DNA of 64,000 bases from an uncultured Acidimicrobiales bacterium (GTDB lineage Bacteria; Actinomycetota; Acidimicrobiia; Acidimicrobiales; SHLQ01): NCBI GenBank assembly GCA_938038785.1, contig CALHTB010000011.1, positions 1-64,000 on the forward strand, written 5' to 3'. Below, one piece after another: positions 8,188 through 17,192 of the stretch. The translations under genes were made by a program, and so were the position numbers. The first letter of the stretch is position 1; each line of letters starts with the position of its first letter. The notes beneath the pieces are model-generated. The model did not search any database. It had not been told where the DNA came from and saw only the letters and a program-made list of their open reading frames with translations.

Positions 8188-9231
8188 GTGGCTGTGACCA
8201 ACCTTGCTTCCAATCAGACGAACGGGCTTGTTTGCGCTCACAATCACTTCTATTCGGCGTTGGCCCGGGGTATGCCCGCACCACCTCGGACACCAACCGA
8301 GTTCAACGAAATTCTCGAGCTGGTGTGGTGGCGTCTCGACATGGCGCTCGACCTCGATCTGATCTATCACTCGGCCAAGTTGTCGGCGCTAACAGCCCTC
8401 GAGGCTGGGTGCACAGCGGTCATCGACCATCATGAGTCGCCGAACGCCATCGATGGGTCGTTGTCCATCATCGCTGATGCCTGCGCCGAGGTCGGGGTTC
8501 GAGTGAACTGCGCCTATGGCATCACCGACCGTCATGGCCCGCAGGGTGCTGCTGCGGGCCTGGCCGAGAACGATCGCTTTCTCTCCGCCGGAGGTAACGG
8601 CAAAGTTGGTCTCCATGCAGCATTCACGTGCGAGCCCGACACCATCGCTGCTGCCGCCGAAATGGGCCGCAAGCATGGCGTTGGAGTGCACGTGCATGTA
8701 GCTGAAGGCCCCGCCGATACGTGGCAGATGCTCACCGGCCACACCGACGACGATTGGCTCATCATCCACGGCGTGCATCTTCCCGACGACCACGGCCTTT
8801 CGGGAACCATGGTGCACAACCCGCGGTCGAACATGAACAACGGTGTGGGGTACGCCCGGCCAACGCGCTTCTCGAACCCGATTGCATTGGGAACCGACGG
8901 AATTGGGGCCGACATGCTCGACGAATTTCGCGTGGCATTCGTGAGGGCTCGCGAGGTCGACGTGACCACCACCCCCGACGTGATGTGGGGCTGGCTCGAA
9001 ACTGGCTATGAGCTCTTCCCGGAAGCGCGAAACGATGTCGTCACCTGGAACTACGACGTCATGGACCCATGGCGCCTCGCCTACACCACCGCCGTTGCGC
9101 CGCAACGCGTGGAGGTCGACGGGCAAGTGCTTCTCAACAACGGCGTCCCCACCATGGTCGACGCTGCCGAAATCAAGGCCAAGGCATCCGAGGCCGCCAC
9201 CAAACTCTTTGCCAAGCTCAACGAGCTGTAA
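8188..9231 (+). CDS. SsnA-like metal-dependent amidohydrolase, N-terminally short
   Basis: A 347-residue amidohydrolase-superfamily protein. It starts almost at the first metal ligands: CAHNH places His 18 and His 20, followed by FYSALARGM, which is typical of the SsnA/guanine deaminase-like group. Later ligands HVHVAEG, IIHGVH and GTDGIG (Asp) are present, so the metal site appears complete. Members usually have about 440 residues with an N-terminal beta-sandwich strand set before this point. Here those roughly 60 residues are absent, and the shared promoter fixes the GTG start. It would deaminate or hydrolyse an N-heterocycle produced by the hydroxylases. It is the first gene of an operon with two PLP enzymes (16-bp and 3-bp gaps). 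Confidence 0.78.
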   Translation: MAVTNLASNQTNGLVCAHNHFYSALARGMPAPPRTPTEFNEILELVWWRLDMALDLDLIYHSAKLSALTALEAGCTAVIDHHESPNAIDGSLSIIADACAEVGVRVNCAYGITDRHGPQGAAAGLAENDRFLSAGGNGKVGLHAAFTCEPDTIAAAAEMGRKHGVGVHVHVAEGPADTWQMLTGHTDDDWLIIHGVHLPDDHGLSGTMVHNPRSNMNNGVGYARPTRFSNPIALGTDGIGADMLDEFRVAFVRAREVDVTTTPDVMWGWLETGYELFPEARNDVVTWNYDVMDPWRLAYTTAVAPQRVEVDGQVLLNNGVPTMVDAAEIKAKASEAATKLFAKLNEL

Positions 9232-9246
9232 CGACTGGAAACTGAC

Positions 9247-10782
9247 ATGACCGACACCACCGCAACAGATCAGGGTCTCGCCGTCTTTGGCGACTTCGCC
9301 CCCGACGGCCAAGCGTCCTACGACAACGCTGTGCAGCGTTTCCGCGAGCAGAACATCGTCTTGCCGACCTTCGCTCAGCTCCGTGATCCGTCGACGATCC
9401 CAAGCTCGATCGTCGACCAGATGGGCGAGGTCGAAAAGGACGCCGCTGATCCACGAAACCTGTTTCGTGTCCATTGGTTCAACGAGCACGCAGATGCCCC
9501 TGGTGACAACTTTCCGGGTTTTGTTGATGTGCCCACCCACATCGAGCTGCCGAGTGAGATGACCGGTGTCGATGCCCGCATCGTGCTGGCGTTCGGCAAC
9601 CGCTTCCCAATGATCCGGGCGCACAAGGTGCTCGCCGCATACAGCTGTCTGGTCGCGCGGCTCGTGACCGGCCGCTTTGACCCCACCCAGAACCGGGCGA
9701 TTTGGCCCAGCACCGGCAACTATGCCCGCGGCGGCATCGCCATCAGCAAGATCATGGACGTCCGAGGAGTTGCGATTCTTCCTGAGGGTATGAGCCGTGA
9801 GCGCTTCGAATGGCTCGAGCGGTGGACGATCAACCCCGACGAAGATGTCATCAAGACGTTCGGCACAGAGAGCAACGTCAAAGAGATCTATGACGCGTGC
9901 AATGAACTATCGCTCGACCCGACCAATGTCATCCTTAATCAGTTCAGTGAGTTCTCGAACCATGTGGGGCACTACTCGGTGACCGGGCCATCGCTCGAGA
10001 CAGTGTTCAACCATGTCACGAAGGACACCGGCGGAAACTTGGCTGCGTACGTCTCGGCATCGGGGTCTGCTGGCACCCTCGGCGCAGGTGACTATCTCAA
10101 GGACGAGCACGGGGCCAAGATCGTGGCGGTCGAGGCGCTCGAATGCCCAACGATGCTCTACAACGGCTTCGGCGAGCACAACATTCAGGGAATCGGCGAT
10201 AAGCACATCCCGCTGATCCACAACGTCACCAACACCGACCTCGTCGTTGGCGTAAGCGACGATTCGACCAATCGCCTCGACATCATGTTCAACACGCCGT
10301 CGGGCAAGCGGGTCCTGGCCGAGCGCGGCATCGATCCGATGCTCGCCGACATGCTCGTCGACTTCGGGTACTCCTCGATCTGCAACACGTTGGCGGCGAT
10401 CACTGCGGCCAAGGCAATGAACCTTGGCTCCGACGACGTCATCATGTCTGTAGCCACCGATGGCTCCGACCTCTACAACTCCGACCGCGAGCGGATCATG
10501 AGCCAGCACTACTCCGGTGGTTTCGATGACTCCGATGCAAACGAAGTGTTCGAGAACCATCTCGCTGGTCTTCCTACCGAGCACATGATGATGGGCGACG
10601 TCGAGCGCAACCGGGTCTTTAACCTCGGCTACTACACCTGGGTGGAGCAGCAAGGCATCGACATTCCGGACTTCGAGGCGCGTCGCAGCCAGGAGTGGTG
10701 GGGTGGCTTGCGTGGCCTTGCCGACAAATGGGATGCCATGATCGACGGGTTCAACGAGGCCACAGGCGCAAGCCACAGCTAA
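9247..10782 (+). CDS. Fold-type II PLP-dependent enzyme (cysteine synthase-like superfamily)
   Basis: A 511-residue enzyme of the tryptophan synthase beta/cysteine synthase fold. Visible features are a candidate PLP lysine in AHKVLAAY, the substrate loop PSTGN (about 158-162) and a phosphate-binding loop GSAGTLGAG. It is longer than typical cysteine synthases (about 310 residues), with an extended N-terminal region and an aromatic-rich C-terminal region. Enzymes of this fold carry out beta-eliminations or replacements on amino acids. In the E. coli xdhD-ssnA gene set the fold-type II member is the diaminopropionate ammonia-lyase YgeX; whether this protein is equivalent is an inference. It is the second gene of the operon. 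Confidence 0.75.
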   Translation: MTDTTATDQGLAVFGDFAPDGQASYDNAVQRFREQNIVLPTFAQLRDPSTIPSSIVDQMGEVEKDAADPRNLFRVHWFNEHADAPGDNFPGFVDVPTHIELPSEMTGVDARIVLAFGNRFPMIRAHKVLAAYSCLVARLVTGRFDPTQNRAIWPSTGNYARGGIAISKIMDVRGVAILPEGMSRERFEWLERWTINPDEDVIKTFGTESNVKEIYDACNELSLDPTNVILNQFSEFSNHVGHYSVTGPSLETVFNHVTKDTGGNLAAYVSASGSAGTLGAGDYLKDEHGAKIVAVEALECPTMLYNGFGEHNIQGIGDKHIPLIHNVTNTDLVVGVSDDSTNRLDIMFNTPSGKRVLAERGIDPMLADMLVDFGYSSICNTLAAITAAKAMNLGSDDVIMSVATDGSDLYNSDRERIMSQHYSGGFDDSDANEVFENHLAGLPTEHMMMGDVERNRVFNLGYYTWVEQQGIDIPDFEARRSQEWWGGLRGLADKWDAMIDGFNEATGASHS

Positions 10783-10785
10783 CCG

Positions 10786-11874
10786 ATGTCAACACTCAAC
10801 CCCTTTCTCCGCTACCGCGAACGCCTCGACAGCTACGAACCTGTTCGAAGCGGCGCCATGTCGGACGACCAGTGGGTCGACATCGTAGGTTCCCTCGACG
10901 CTGCGGTCAGTGGTGTCGAGGGACATGGATTCGAAGAGACGCCAGTTGTCGAAGCCTCGAAGCTGGCAGCGGCCATCGGTGTTGATGTCGATCTTTGGAT
11001 AAAGGCCGAGCCGCACAACGTGGGCGGCTCGCACAAGGCCCGGCACCTCATGGGCGTCGCAATCGCGATGCTGGTGGACGAATCACTTGGAGCGCCAAAG
11101 GCCGAACGTCTGGCGATCGCCAGCTGCGGCAATGCCGCCATGGGCGCTGGCGTGATTGCGGCCGCCATGCAACGTCCGCTCGATGTGTTTGTTCCGACGT
11201 GGGCCGATGCAACAGTCGTGTCACGCCTGACCGATCTCGGCTCGACCGTCAACCACTCGGAACGTCGCGATGGGGAGGCCGGCGATCCGGCGTATCTCCG
11301 TTTTCGTGAGGCGGTTGAATCGGGCGCTCGAGCGTTCAGCGTCCAGGGCACCGACACACCGACCACCTTTGACGGCGGAAGAACGCTTGGCTGGGAATTG
11401 GCAGATCAACTCGCCGACATCGATTCGCTCTACATCCAAGTCGGCGGCGGCGCGCTTGCTACTTCGGTGTCGATGGCAATTCCCGATGCGCGCCTTCATC
11501 CCGTGCAAGCCGAGGGATGCGCGCCACTTCGGCGAGCGTGGGACTTGCTTGCCCCCGAGTTCGACTTCGAGGCTGCAGCCGCCGATCCCGATTCGTACAT
11601 GTGGCCATGGGACGATCCACAGAGTTACGCCACGGGCATCCTCGATGACATCACGTACGACTGGCAACCGTTGTTGCAACGGACCAAGGCAACAGGGGGT
11701 GAGCCGATCGTGGCCCCCGAAGCGTTCGTTGTGGAGGCTCACGGCTTAGCTCATGAGCACACCAACATTCCCGTGTGCTCGACCGGCGCTGCGGGCCTGG
11801 CAGGGCTAATGGCCGAGCCTCCAAAAGCCAGCGAACGAGTTGCATTGCTCTTTACCGGAATCGATCGCACCTAG
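10786..11874 (+). CDS. Second fold-type II PLP-dependent enzyme (lyase-like)
   Basis: A 362-residue protein of the same superfamily as its upstream neighbour but a different subfamily. The PLP lysine is in GGSHKARH (about 80-87), the substrate loop is ASCGNAAMG, and the phosphate loop is QVGGGALATS. The pattern resembles threonine synthase/threonine dehydratase-like ammonia lyases. It is separated from the previous gene by only 3 bp and so is surely co-transcribed. Two different PLP lyase-type enzymes behind an amidohydrolase suggest sequential breakdown of an amino-acid-like ring-opening product. It ends 3 bp from a convergent gene. Confidence 0.75.
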   Translation: MSTLNPFLRYRERLDSYEPVRSGAMSDDQWVDIVGSLDAAVSGVEGHGFEETPVVEASKLAAAIGVDVDLWIKAEPHNVGGSHKARHLMGVAIAMLVDESLGAPKAERLAIASCGNAAMGAGVIAAAMQRPLDVFVPTWADATVVSRLTDLGSTVNHSERRDGEAGDPAYLRFREAVESGARAFSVQGTDTPTTFDGGRTLGWELADQLADIDSLYIQVGGGALATSVSMAIPDARLHPVQAEGCAPLRRAWDLLAPEFDFEAAAADPDSYMWPWDDPQSYATGILDDITYDWQPLLQRTKATGGEPIVAPEAFVVEAHGLAHEHTNIPVCSTGAAGLAGLMAEPPKASERVALLFTGIDRT

Positions 11875-11877
11875 GCG

Positions 11878-12465
11878 TCAGGCGAGGAGGTCCTGGTGCT
11901 CGGGGTGTTCGTCGATGAATTGCGCAGCGAAGGGGCACGCAGGGAAGACCGTGCGCTCGGTATCGCGCAGAACGTTGAGCAGTCCGTCCATCAACCGGTC
12001 GGCATTGCCGAGCCCCCGGTGTTGCGGGTCGGTTTCGACGTGGGGGATGACGACAACGCCGCCGGAACGTTCCGAGAACGTGGCGATGCTCAGCACCTCG
12101 CCTTGGCGGTGCAGCTCGAAGCGTCCTTCATCGCGATTCTCGACGATGGAGTATTCGGCATCTTCTTCGCCTGCGCCCTCTTGCATCTCGGAGAGCTTGG
12201 CGGCGAGCTGATCGTTGGTGGGCTCGGTGAGGTGGCTGTTGTCGGGGTAGATGATCACCGGGATCTTCTGTACGCCGTCGTTGCGAGCCAAAACGATCGG
12301 CGTACCAGCCTCGTGCTCGACGAGGTCAACGAAATCGTACGCAACGTCGTTTTCGGCAAAGAATGCTTTCGCTCGAAGGCAATCGCCACACCAGTCTGCG
12401 CCGTACATCGTGATCGTGTCGGGTGCGTCGGTCGCGTGGGCGGGGTTAGGAAGAACAGAAGCCAT
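11878..12465 (-). CDS. Glutaredoxin-acetyltransferase (GNAT CG family) fusion
   Basis: A 195-residue two-domain protein. Residues 15-95 are a glutaredoxin/mycoredoxin-like domain with the dithiol motif WCGDC (Cys 26, Cys 29) and the cis-proline region QKIPVII. Residues 110-195 match the small Acetyltransf_CG (YidJ-like) GNAT family, with VETDPQHRGLGNADRLMDG as the acyl-CoA loop and a C-terminal PACPFAAQF segment. Each domain is near its normal length, so this is a true fusion with an acidic linker. The start at 12465 is preferred over the open frame to 12513, because TAGTTT lies 8 nt upstream and the extra residues have no family match. The role is unknown; thiol redox coupled to acylation is only a guess. 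Confidence 0.75.
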   Translation of the reverse strand: MASVLPNPAHATDAPDTITMYGADWCGDCLRAKAFFAENDVAYDFVDLVEHEAGTPIVLARNDGVQKIPVIIYPDNSHLTEPTNDQLAAKLSEMQEGAGEEDAEYSIVENRDEGRFELHRQGEVLSIATFSERSGGVVVIPHVETDPQHRGLGNADRLMDGLLNVLRDTERTVFPACPFAAQFIDEHPEHQDLLA

Positions 12466-12593
12466 GGTGACAGAAACTACTTTGGTGTCCCGCCTTGTTC
12501 CCGCATTGGCCAAAGCGTGCCCAGACGATTCAAACCGAAATGGGTCGCCGCCGATGGATGTTGGGTGAGGGAGACTCGGGATATGCAGATCGG

Positions 12594-14057
12594 ATGCTCG
12601 CTATGAAGTCAGCCTTCACGGTTCATGAAGTGCAACAGCTGGCGCGGTCAATCAACTCGGTGCTTCGCGTTCCCGACATTCAAACGGCGCTGTTAGCACT
12701 GCAAAACAACCCTGATGCGCAGCTGCTAGCTGGCGGCACCGACCTGCTGCTCGAGGCCCAACGCAGCGGTTCGGGCGACTCGGTTGCCGTTGTTGATGTC
12801 ACCGGCATCGCGGGGTTCCGAGACATCGACGACGCCGGCGACCATTGGCGTATTGCCGGGGGAGTGACCCACAACCAAGTGGTTCGTCACGATGCGCTGC
12901 GAGCATCAGCACTTCCGCTGGCACAGGCCTGTTTGGAAATCGGTTCGCCCCAACTTCGCAACCGCGCAACTCTCGCTGGCAACATCGCTACAGCGAGTCC
13001 GGCGAACGATTCGATCTCGGCGTTGATGGCGCTGAATGCCGCCATCGAAGTGTCCTATCTCGATGATGCGGACACGATCGCAACAAATAACGTGCCGATT
13101 CGTGAGTTCTTCACCGGCTTTCGCCAAACCGTTTTGCAGCCTGGACAGCTAATCTCGGCGATTCTTGTGCCCAAATTGGCCGACGGTGAGCGGGGACTGT
13201 GGGTCAAGTTGGGTCTCCGGAAGGCTCAAGCAATCAGCGTGGTCCATGCTGGGATCGTGCTCGAACTCGACGAGGACGGTGCCGTCGAGTCCGTGGCGCT
13301 GGCGATGGGAAGCATCGCCCCCACCGTCGTCATGATCGATGCGATTGACCACGTCGTTGGTTCCCAGCTCGAGGACACAGCCATCTCAGCCGCCGCGCAA
13401 TCGGTAGCAGCATCGATTTCACCGATCACCGACGGCCGGGCAACGGCTGACTACCGACGCAACACGGTTGTCACGTTGATCGAACGTTCCCTCCGGGCGC
13501 TTCGAGATGACGCACAGGCATCGATGTGGCCGGTTGATCCTCCGACGCTCAGTTCCGACGATGAGCTCGCCACAGTTCGCGTTGGCGCCACGAGCTTCGA
13601 CCGAGACGATTCGGTCACGATTGCCGTCAATGGTAAGGACGTCTCGTCGGGCGGCGCCACAGGGACGCTCCTCGACTGGGTGCGAGACCAGGCGGGCCTG
13701 ACCGGCATGAAGGAAGGCTGTGCCGAAGGCGAGTGTGGCGCGTGCACGATGCTCGTCGACGGAGCAGCGGTAATGAGCTGCTTGGTAACCGCGGCCCAAG
13801 TCGATGGTCACGCGGTCACGACTGTTGAAGGGCTCGATCATCCGATCCAGCAGGCGTTCGTCGATGACTTTGCGGTGCAGTGTGGGTTTTGTATCCCGGG
13901 CTTCCTGATGTCAGGCGCTCGCCTCATCGACGAGTGCCCAACACCATCGACCGAGCAGATTCAGTTGGGCCTCTCGGGCAACCTTTGCCGATGCACCGGC
14001 TACTACCCGATTACCCAGGCGGTCCGAGATGCAGCCGTTGAGGTGAGAACGTCATGA
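12594..14057 (+). CDS. Molybdenum hydroxylase subunit: FAD domain followed by 2Fe-2S domain
   Basis: A 487-residue subunit of a xanthine dehydrogenase-type enzyme. Residues 15-290 are the FAD-binding and CO dehydrogenase flavoprotein C-terminal domains, including LAGGTDLLLE and TLAGNIATASPANDS. A linker follows, then the two [2Fe-2S] domains with CAEGECGAC, CGFCIPG and CRCTGYYP. The usual order in fused small subunits is Fe-S before FAD, so this arrangement is reversed. It transfers electrons from the molybdenum subunit to NAD or another acceptor. The start at 12594 is chosen because TATGCA lies 6 nt upstream, matching the leaderless pattern here; ATG 12603 is an alternative. Its stop overlaps the next start (ATGA). 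Confidence 0.85.
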   Translation: MLAMKSAFTVHEVQQLARSINSVLRVPDIQTALLALQNNPDAQLLAGGTDLLLEAQRSGSGDSVAVVDVTGIAGFRDIDDAGDHWRIAGGVTHNQVVRHDALRASALPLAQACLEIGSPQLRNRATLAGNIATASPANDSISALMALNAAIEVSYLDDADTIATNNVPIREFFTGFRQTVLQPGQLISAILVPKLADGERGLWVKLGLRKAQAISVVHAGIVLELDEDGAVESVALAMGSIAPTVVMIDAIDHVVGSQLEDTAISAAAQSVAASISPITDGRATADYRRNTVVTLIERSLRALRDDAQASMWPVDPPTLSSDDELATVRVGATSFDRDDSVTIAVNGKDVSSGGATGTLLDWVRDQAGLTGMKEGCAEGECGACTMLVDGAAVMSCLVTAAQVDGHAVTTVEGLDHPIQQAFVDDFAVQCGFCIPGFLMSGARLIDECPTPSTEQIQLGLSGNLCRCTGYYPITQAVRDAAVEVRTS

Positions 14058-16306
14058 CCGAGTCAATGGCGATTGGCCACACGGCTCCGCGCTTCGATGC
14101 GGTCGACAAGGTGACCGGTGCCGCCGAGTACGCCGGCGACCGGGTCCCCGACGACGCGCTCTTTGCTTCGGTGGTGTTCTCGAACCAACCACACGCCAGA
14201 CTGCTGCGCCTCGACACCACCGCTGCAGCTGCGGCACCGGGTGTCGTCACCATCGTTACCTCAGCCGACGTCCCGGTGAATGAATATGGGCTGACCATGT
14301 TCGACCAACCCGTACTGCTTGGGGTCGATCACACTGGGCGCAGCGCGGTCGACCCCACGATCAGCCGGTGGGAAGCCGACAAGGTAGCGGTTGTGGTTGC
14401 TGAGACCGCCGAGCAAGCCAAGCACGCAGCGGCCTTGATCGAAATCGACTGGGAAGAACTCCCGGTCGTAACCGATATCGAAATGGCGCAATCCGACGAG
14501 GTTGTGGTGCACGACGAGGCCGGGTCAAACACCTACTACGAACTCCGCATCCGCAAAGGTGACATGACAGCCGGATGGGCTGACGCTGATGTTGTCGTCG
14601 AGGGCACCTACGAGCTGCCATATCAAGAACATGCGTACCTCCAGGTCGAAGCTGCAACCTCGTGGATAGACGAGGATGGACGGATCACCGTCGAAACGGG
14701 CGGACAATGGGCGTGGGAAGATCAACAGCAAATCGCACACGCACTCGACATTGCTGACGACCAGGTGCGGGTTATCTACGCGGCGATCGGCGGTGCCTTC
14801 GGGGGCAAGGAAGACATGACGCTGCAGATCGTCATGGCGCTTGCCACCAGAAAGCTCCGCGACCTGGGGATTCAACGACCAGTGCACTGCCGCTGGAGTC
14901 GGGAAGAGTCCATCGTTGGACATCACAAGCGCCATCGCGCCACCATCCACGCAAAGCTCGGTGCATCGTCGGATGGCAAGATCACCGCCGTCGAGGCTGA
15001 AGTGCTCCTCGATGCGGGCGCGTACAACTACACCTCGAACAAGGTGCTGGGTAACGCTCACCTCTGTGTTGCCGGTGCGTACGAAGTGCCGAACGCCCAC
15101 ATCGACAGTCGAGCTATCTACACCAACACCGTGCCGGGCGGGGCCTTCCGCGGGTTTGGTGGGCCGCAGGGAGCGTTCGTCGCAGAAACGCAGATGAACA
15201 AGCTCGCCGAGCAACTAGAGATCGACCCGGTCGAGTTACGTCGACGCAATGTGCTCCACAACGGCAGCGAGGGAATCACCCAAGCAATCATGCCCGACGG
15301 AGTCACGCTGCCCGAAGTGCTCGAGGCGTGCGCCGTCGAGGCCAATATGGAAGGCGAGCTCGGTGCGGCGAAGCCGTTTGCCCCTGTCGCGTCGTTGCCG
15401 CCATCGCCAACAGCGGTCCGTCGTGGTCGCGGGTTTGCGACGGGATACAAGAACGTTGGGTTTAGCTTCGGGTTCCCCGAGCGATGCGAGGCCGAGATCC
15501 GCTTGTATGGCGACGATGACGCAGAGATCCCAGATCGTGCCGACATCTATCACGGCGGAGCTGAGGTTGGTCAGGGTGCCCACCAAGCGTTTCGGCAGAT
15601 GACAGCCGAAGCAACCAGCGTTCCGCTCGAGCGGGTGAGCGGCCACTTCTCTGACACGGCAACGACTGGCGACTCGGGCTCGGTTTCGGCATCACGGATG
15701 ACGTTCATGGCCGGCAACTCGATTCGCGGCGCGGCCGAGGAAGCTGAGAAGGCTTGGCGCGACGGCGCTCGACCCGCCATCGGCCGCTTTCGGTACACGC
15801 CACCACAAACCGAGATGCTCGACGCGGAAACCGGCGAGGGCCAACCAAACTTCAGCTATGGCTACATGGCCCAAGCCGTCGAACTGTCGGTAGATACCGA
15901 GACCGGGCACATTCGTGTTGATCGGGTGACGAGCACCCACGACGTGGGGCGGGCAATCAACCCGAAACTGGTCGTCGGACAGATCGAAGGGGCAGTGGTG
16001 CAGGCCCATGGATACGTCCTCAGCGAAAACCTGGTCGTTACCGATGGCCGAATTCGCAACCCGCGCTTCAGTAGCTACCTGATTCCCGGCATCGGTGATA
16101 TCCCCGAGCACGTTGAGAGCGTCGTGCTCGAACTTGCCGATCCTCACGGTCCGTGGGGGGCAAGGGGTATGGCCGAAATGCCGTACATCACCTACGCCCC
16201 GGCGGTCATCGCTGCGGTTCATGATGCGACCGGCGTGTGGTTTGACGAGTTCCCGCTAACGCCGAGCCGTGTCCTTGCCGGACTTCGAGGTGCCAGGGGC
16301 GACTAG
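14054..16306 (+). CDS. Molybdenum hydroxylase large (molybdopterin-binding) subunit
   Basis: A 750-residue catalytic subunit, partner of the preceding FAD/Fe-S subunit (4-bp ATGA overlap). Aldehyde oxidase a/b hammerhead domain at about 15-120 and molybdopterin domain at about 135-735. Motifs include IGGAFGGKED, AFRGFGGPQ, EVGQGAHQ and a C-terminal GARGMAEMP whose Glu is the expected base. The set is the size and layout of a bacterial XdhB/CoxL-like enzyme, but the CoxL-specific CSFR loop is not seen, so carbon monoxide is an unlikely substrate. It is convergent with the L,D-transpeptidase gene and overlaps it by 4 bp. Confidence 0.88.
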   Translation: MTESMAIGHTAPRFDAVDKVTGAAEYAGDRVPDDALFASVVFSNQPHARLLRLDTTAAAAAPGVVTIVTSADVPVNEYGLTMFDQPVLLGVDHTGRSAVDPTISRWEADKVAVVVAETAEQAKHAAALIEIDWEELPVVTDIEMAQSDEVVVHDEAGSNTYYELRIRKGDMTAGWADADVVVEGTYELPYQEHAYLQVEAATSWIDEDGRITVETGGQWAWEDQQQIAHALDIADDQVRVIYAAIGGAFGGKEDMTLQIVMALATRKLRDLGIQRPVHCRWSREESIVGHHKRHRATIHAKLGASSDGKITAVEAEVLLDAGAYNYTSNKVLGNAHLCVAGAYEVPNAHIDSRAIYTNTVPGGAFRGFGGPQGAFVAETQMNKLAEQLEIDPVELRRRNVLHNGSEGITQAIMPDGVTLPEVLEACAVEANMEGELGAAKPFAPVASLPPSPTAVRRGRGFATGYKNVGFSFGFPERCEAEIRLYGDDDAEIPDRADIYHGGAEVGQGAHQAFRQMTAEATSVPLERVSGHFSDTATTGDSGSVSASRMTFMAGNSIRGAAEEAEKAWRDGARPAIGRFRYTPPQTEMLDAETGEGQPNFSYGYMAQAVELSVDTETGHIRVDRVTSTHDVGRAINPKLVVGQIEGAVVQAHGYVLSENLVVTDGRIRNPRFSSYLIPGIGDIPEHVESVVLELADPHGPWGARGMAEMPYITYAPAVIAAVHDATGVWFDEFPLTPSRVLAGLRGARGD

Positions 16307-17151
16307 CCGCTGATGTACACCGGCGCCCCGAGCGGGACGTGCCGGTCCATAAAGGCAATGACGTCGTTGGGCACCCGGACGCAGCCGTTGGAGACCGCCC
16401 GGCCAAGTACCCCCGACGGGTTGTTGCTGCCATGGATCGCGATAACTGGCAAACCGCCGGAGAAGGTGGTCAAGGTTTCGGAGTATCCCGAGAGCACCAG
16501 AGCGTGGGTTCCGAGGAAACGCTCTTGAGGAGGGTTGACTCGCTTCGCCGCGACGAAGAACGTGCCGATCGGAGTGGGCGTTCGGCGGGTGCCGATGGCC
16601 GCTGATGACTCCGCGATGACCTCGTCGCCGTCGAATACGGTCACGACTCTGTTAGCCAGATCGACCTCGGCACGAACGCGTGTGGTCGTGAGTAGATAGT
16701 CCTCGACTGGAATCCAGCCGGTGAGACCATTTGGTCGTACCGGAAGCTGCACCTGTACCCATGCGTCGTCGATGGAGCCGCGAACTACTCGCAACGTCAG
16801 CGGGCCGCCGAATTGGTGTGGGTTCGGAACTGGGAACTCGAGCGCCATTGGGTTTCCCCCCGGCGACCTGTAGGCAACGAGTTGGGTGACGTGAGTTCGA
16901 GCGGTCGCAACGATGGTTTCGTGCGGGTCGGGTGCTTCGGTGGTACTGGTTGTCCATGGAACGGTGGTGGTTGGCGCCACCGTCGTTGTCGTGGATGTCG
17001 TTGTAGTTGTCGTCGTTGTTGGCGCTGCGCTTGTCGTGGGTGGAATCAATACCTGGGTTTGTTGGATTGTGGCGTCAGCGGGTGCGCACGCCACTGCCAC
17101 TATCGCAAGAACCGCTAGAGCGGCGCGGCGAATCGATGAACGGGTGTGCAC
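16303..17151 (-). CDS. Secreted L,D-transpeptidase (YkuD family)
   Basis: A 282-residue exported enzyme that cross-links peptidoglycan by 3-3 bonds or attaches proteins. An N-terminal signal segment (about 8-22) ends in VAVACAP, a weak lipobox. A Thr/Ser/Pro-rich linker follows (about 37-72). The C-terminal YkuD domain (about 155-282) contains AIHGSNN and the catalytic SNGCVRV cysteine motif. An SH3-like region probably lies between linker and catalytic domain. It starts with GTG, and TAGGCT lies 6 nt upstream, so it is likely leaderless. Confidence 0.9.
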   Translation of the reverse strand: MHTRSSIRRAALAVLAIVAVACAPADATIQQTQVLIPPTTSAAPTTTTTTTTSTTTTVAPTTTVPWTTSTTEAPDPHETIVATARTHVTQLVAYRSPGGNPMALEFPVPNPHQFGGPLTLRVVRGSIDDAWVQVQLPVRPNGLTGWIPVEDYLLTTTRVRAEVDLANRVVTVFDGDEVIAESSAAIGTRRTPTPIGTFFVAAKRVNPPQERFLGTHALVLSGYSETLTTFSGGLPVIAIHGSNNPSGVLGRAVSNGCVRVPNDVIAFMDRHVPLGAPVYISG

Positions 17152-17192
17152 CCCGACAGCCTATTCCGAATCACAAACTCCGGTTAGTCGGG

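Noticed and set aside
8389-9624. Long antisense frame over the amidohydrolase operon
   Set aside because: It has the same codon periodicity as a shadow of the real genes and no recognisable domain. The same applies to 2578-3738, 4267-5268 and 9907-10776.
14054-16306. Carbon monoxide dehydrogenase large subunit
   Set aside because: The CoxL active-site loop (AYxCSFR) was not found, and the subunit layout differs from coxMSL.
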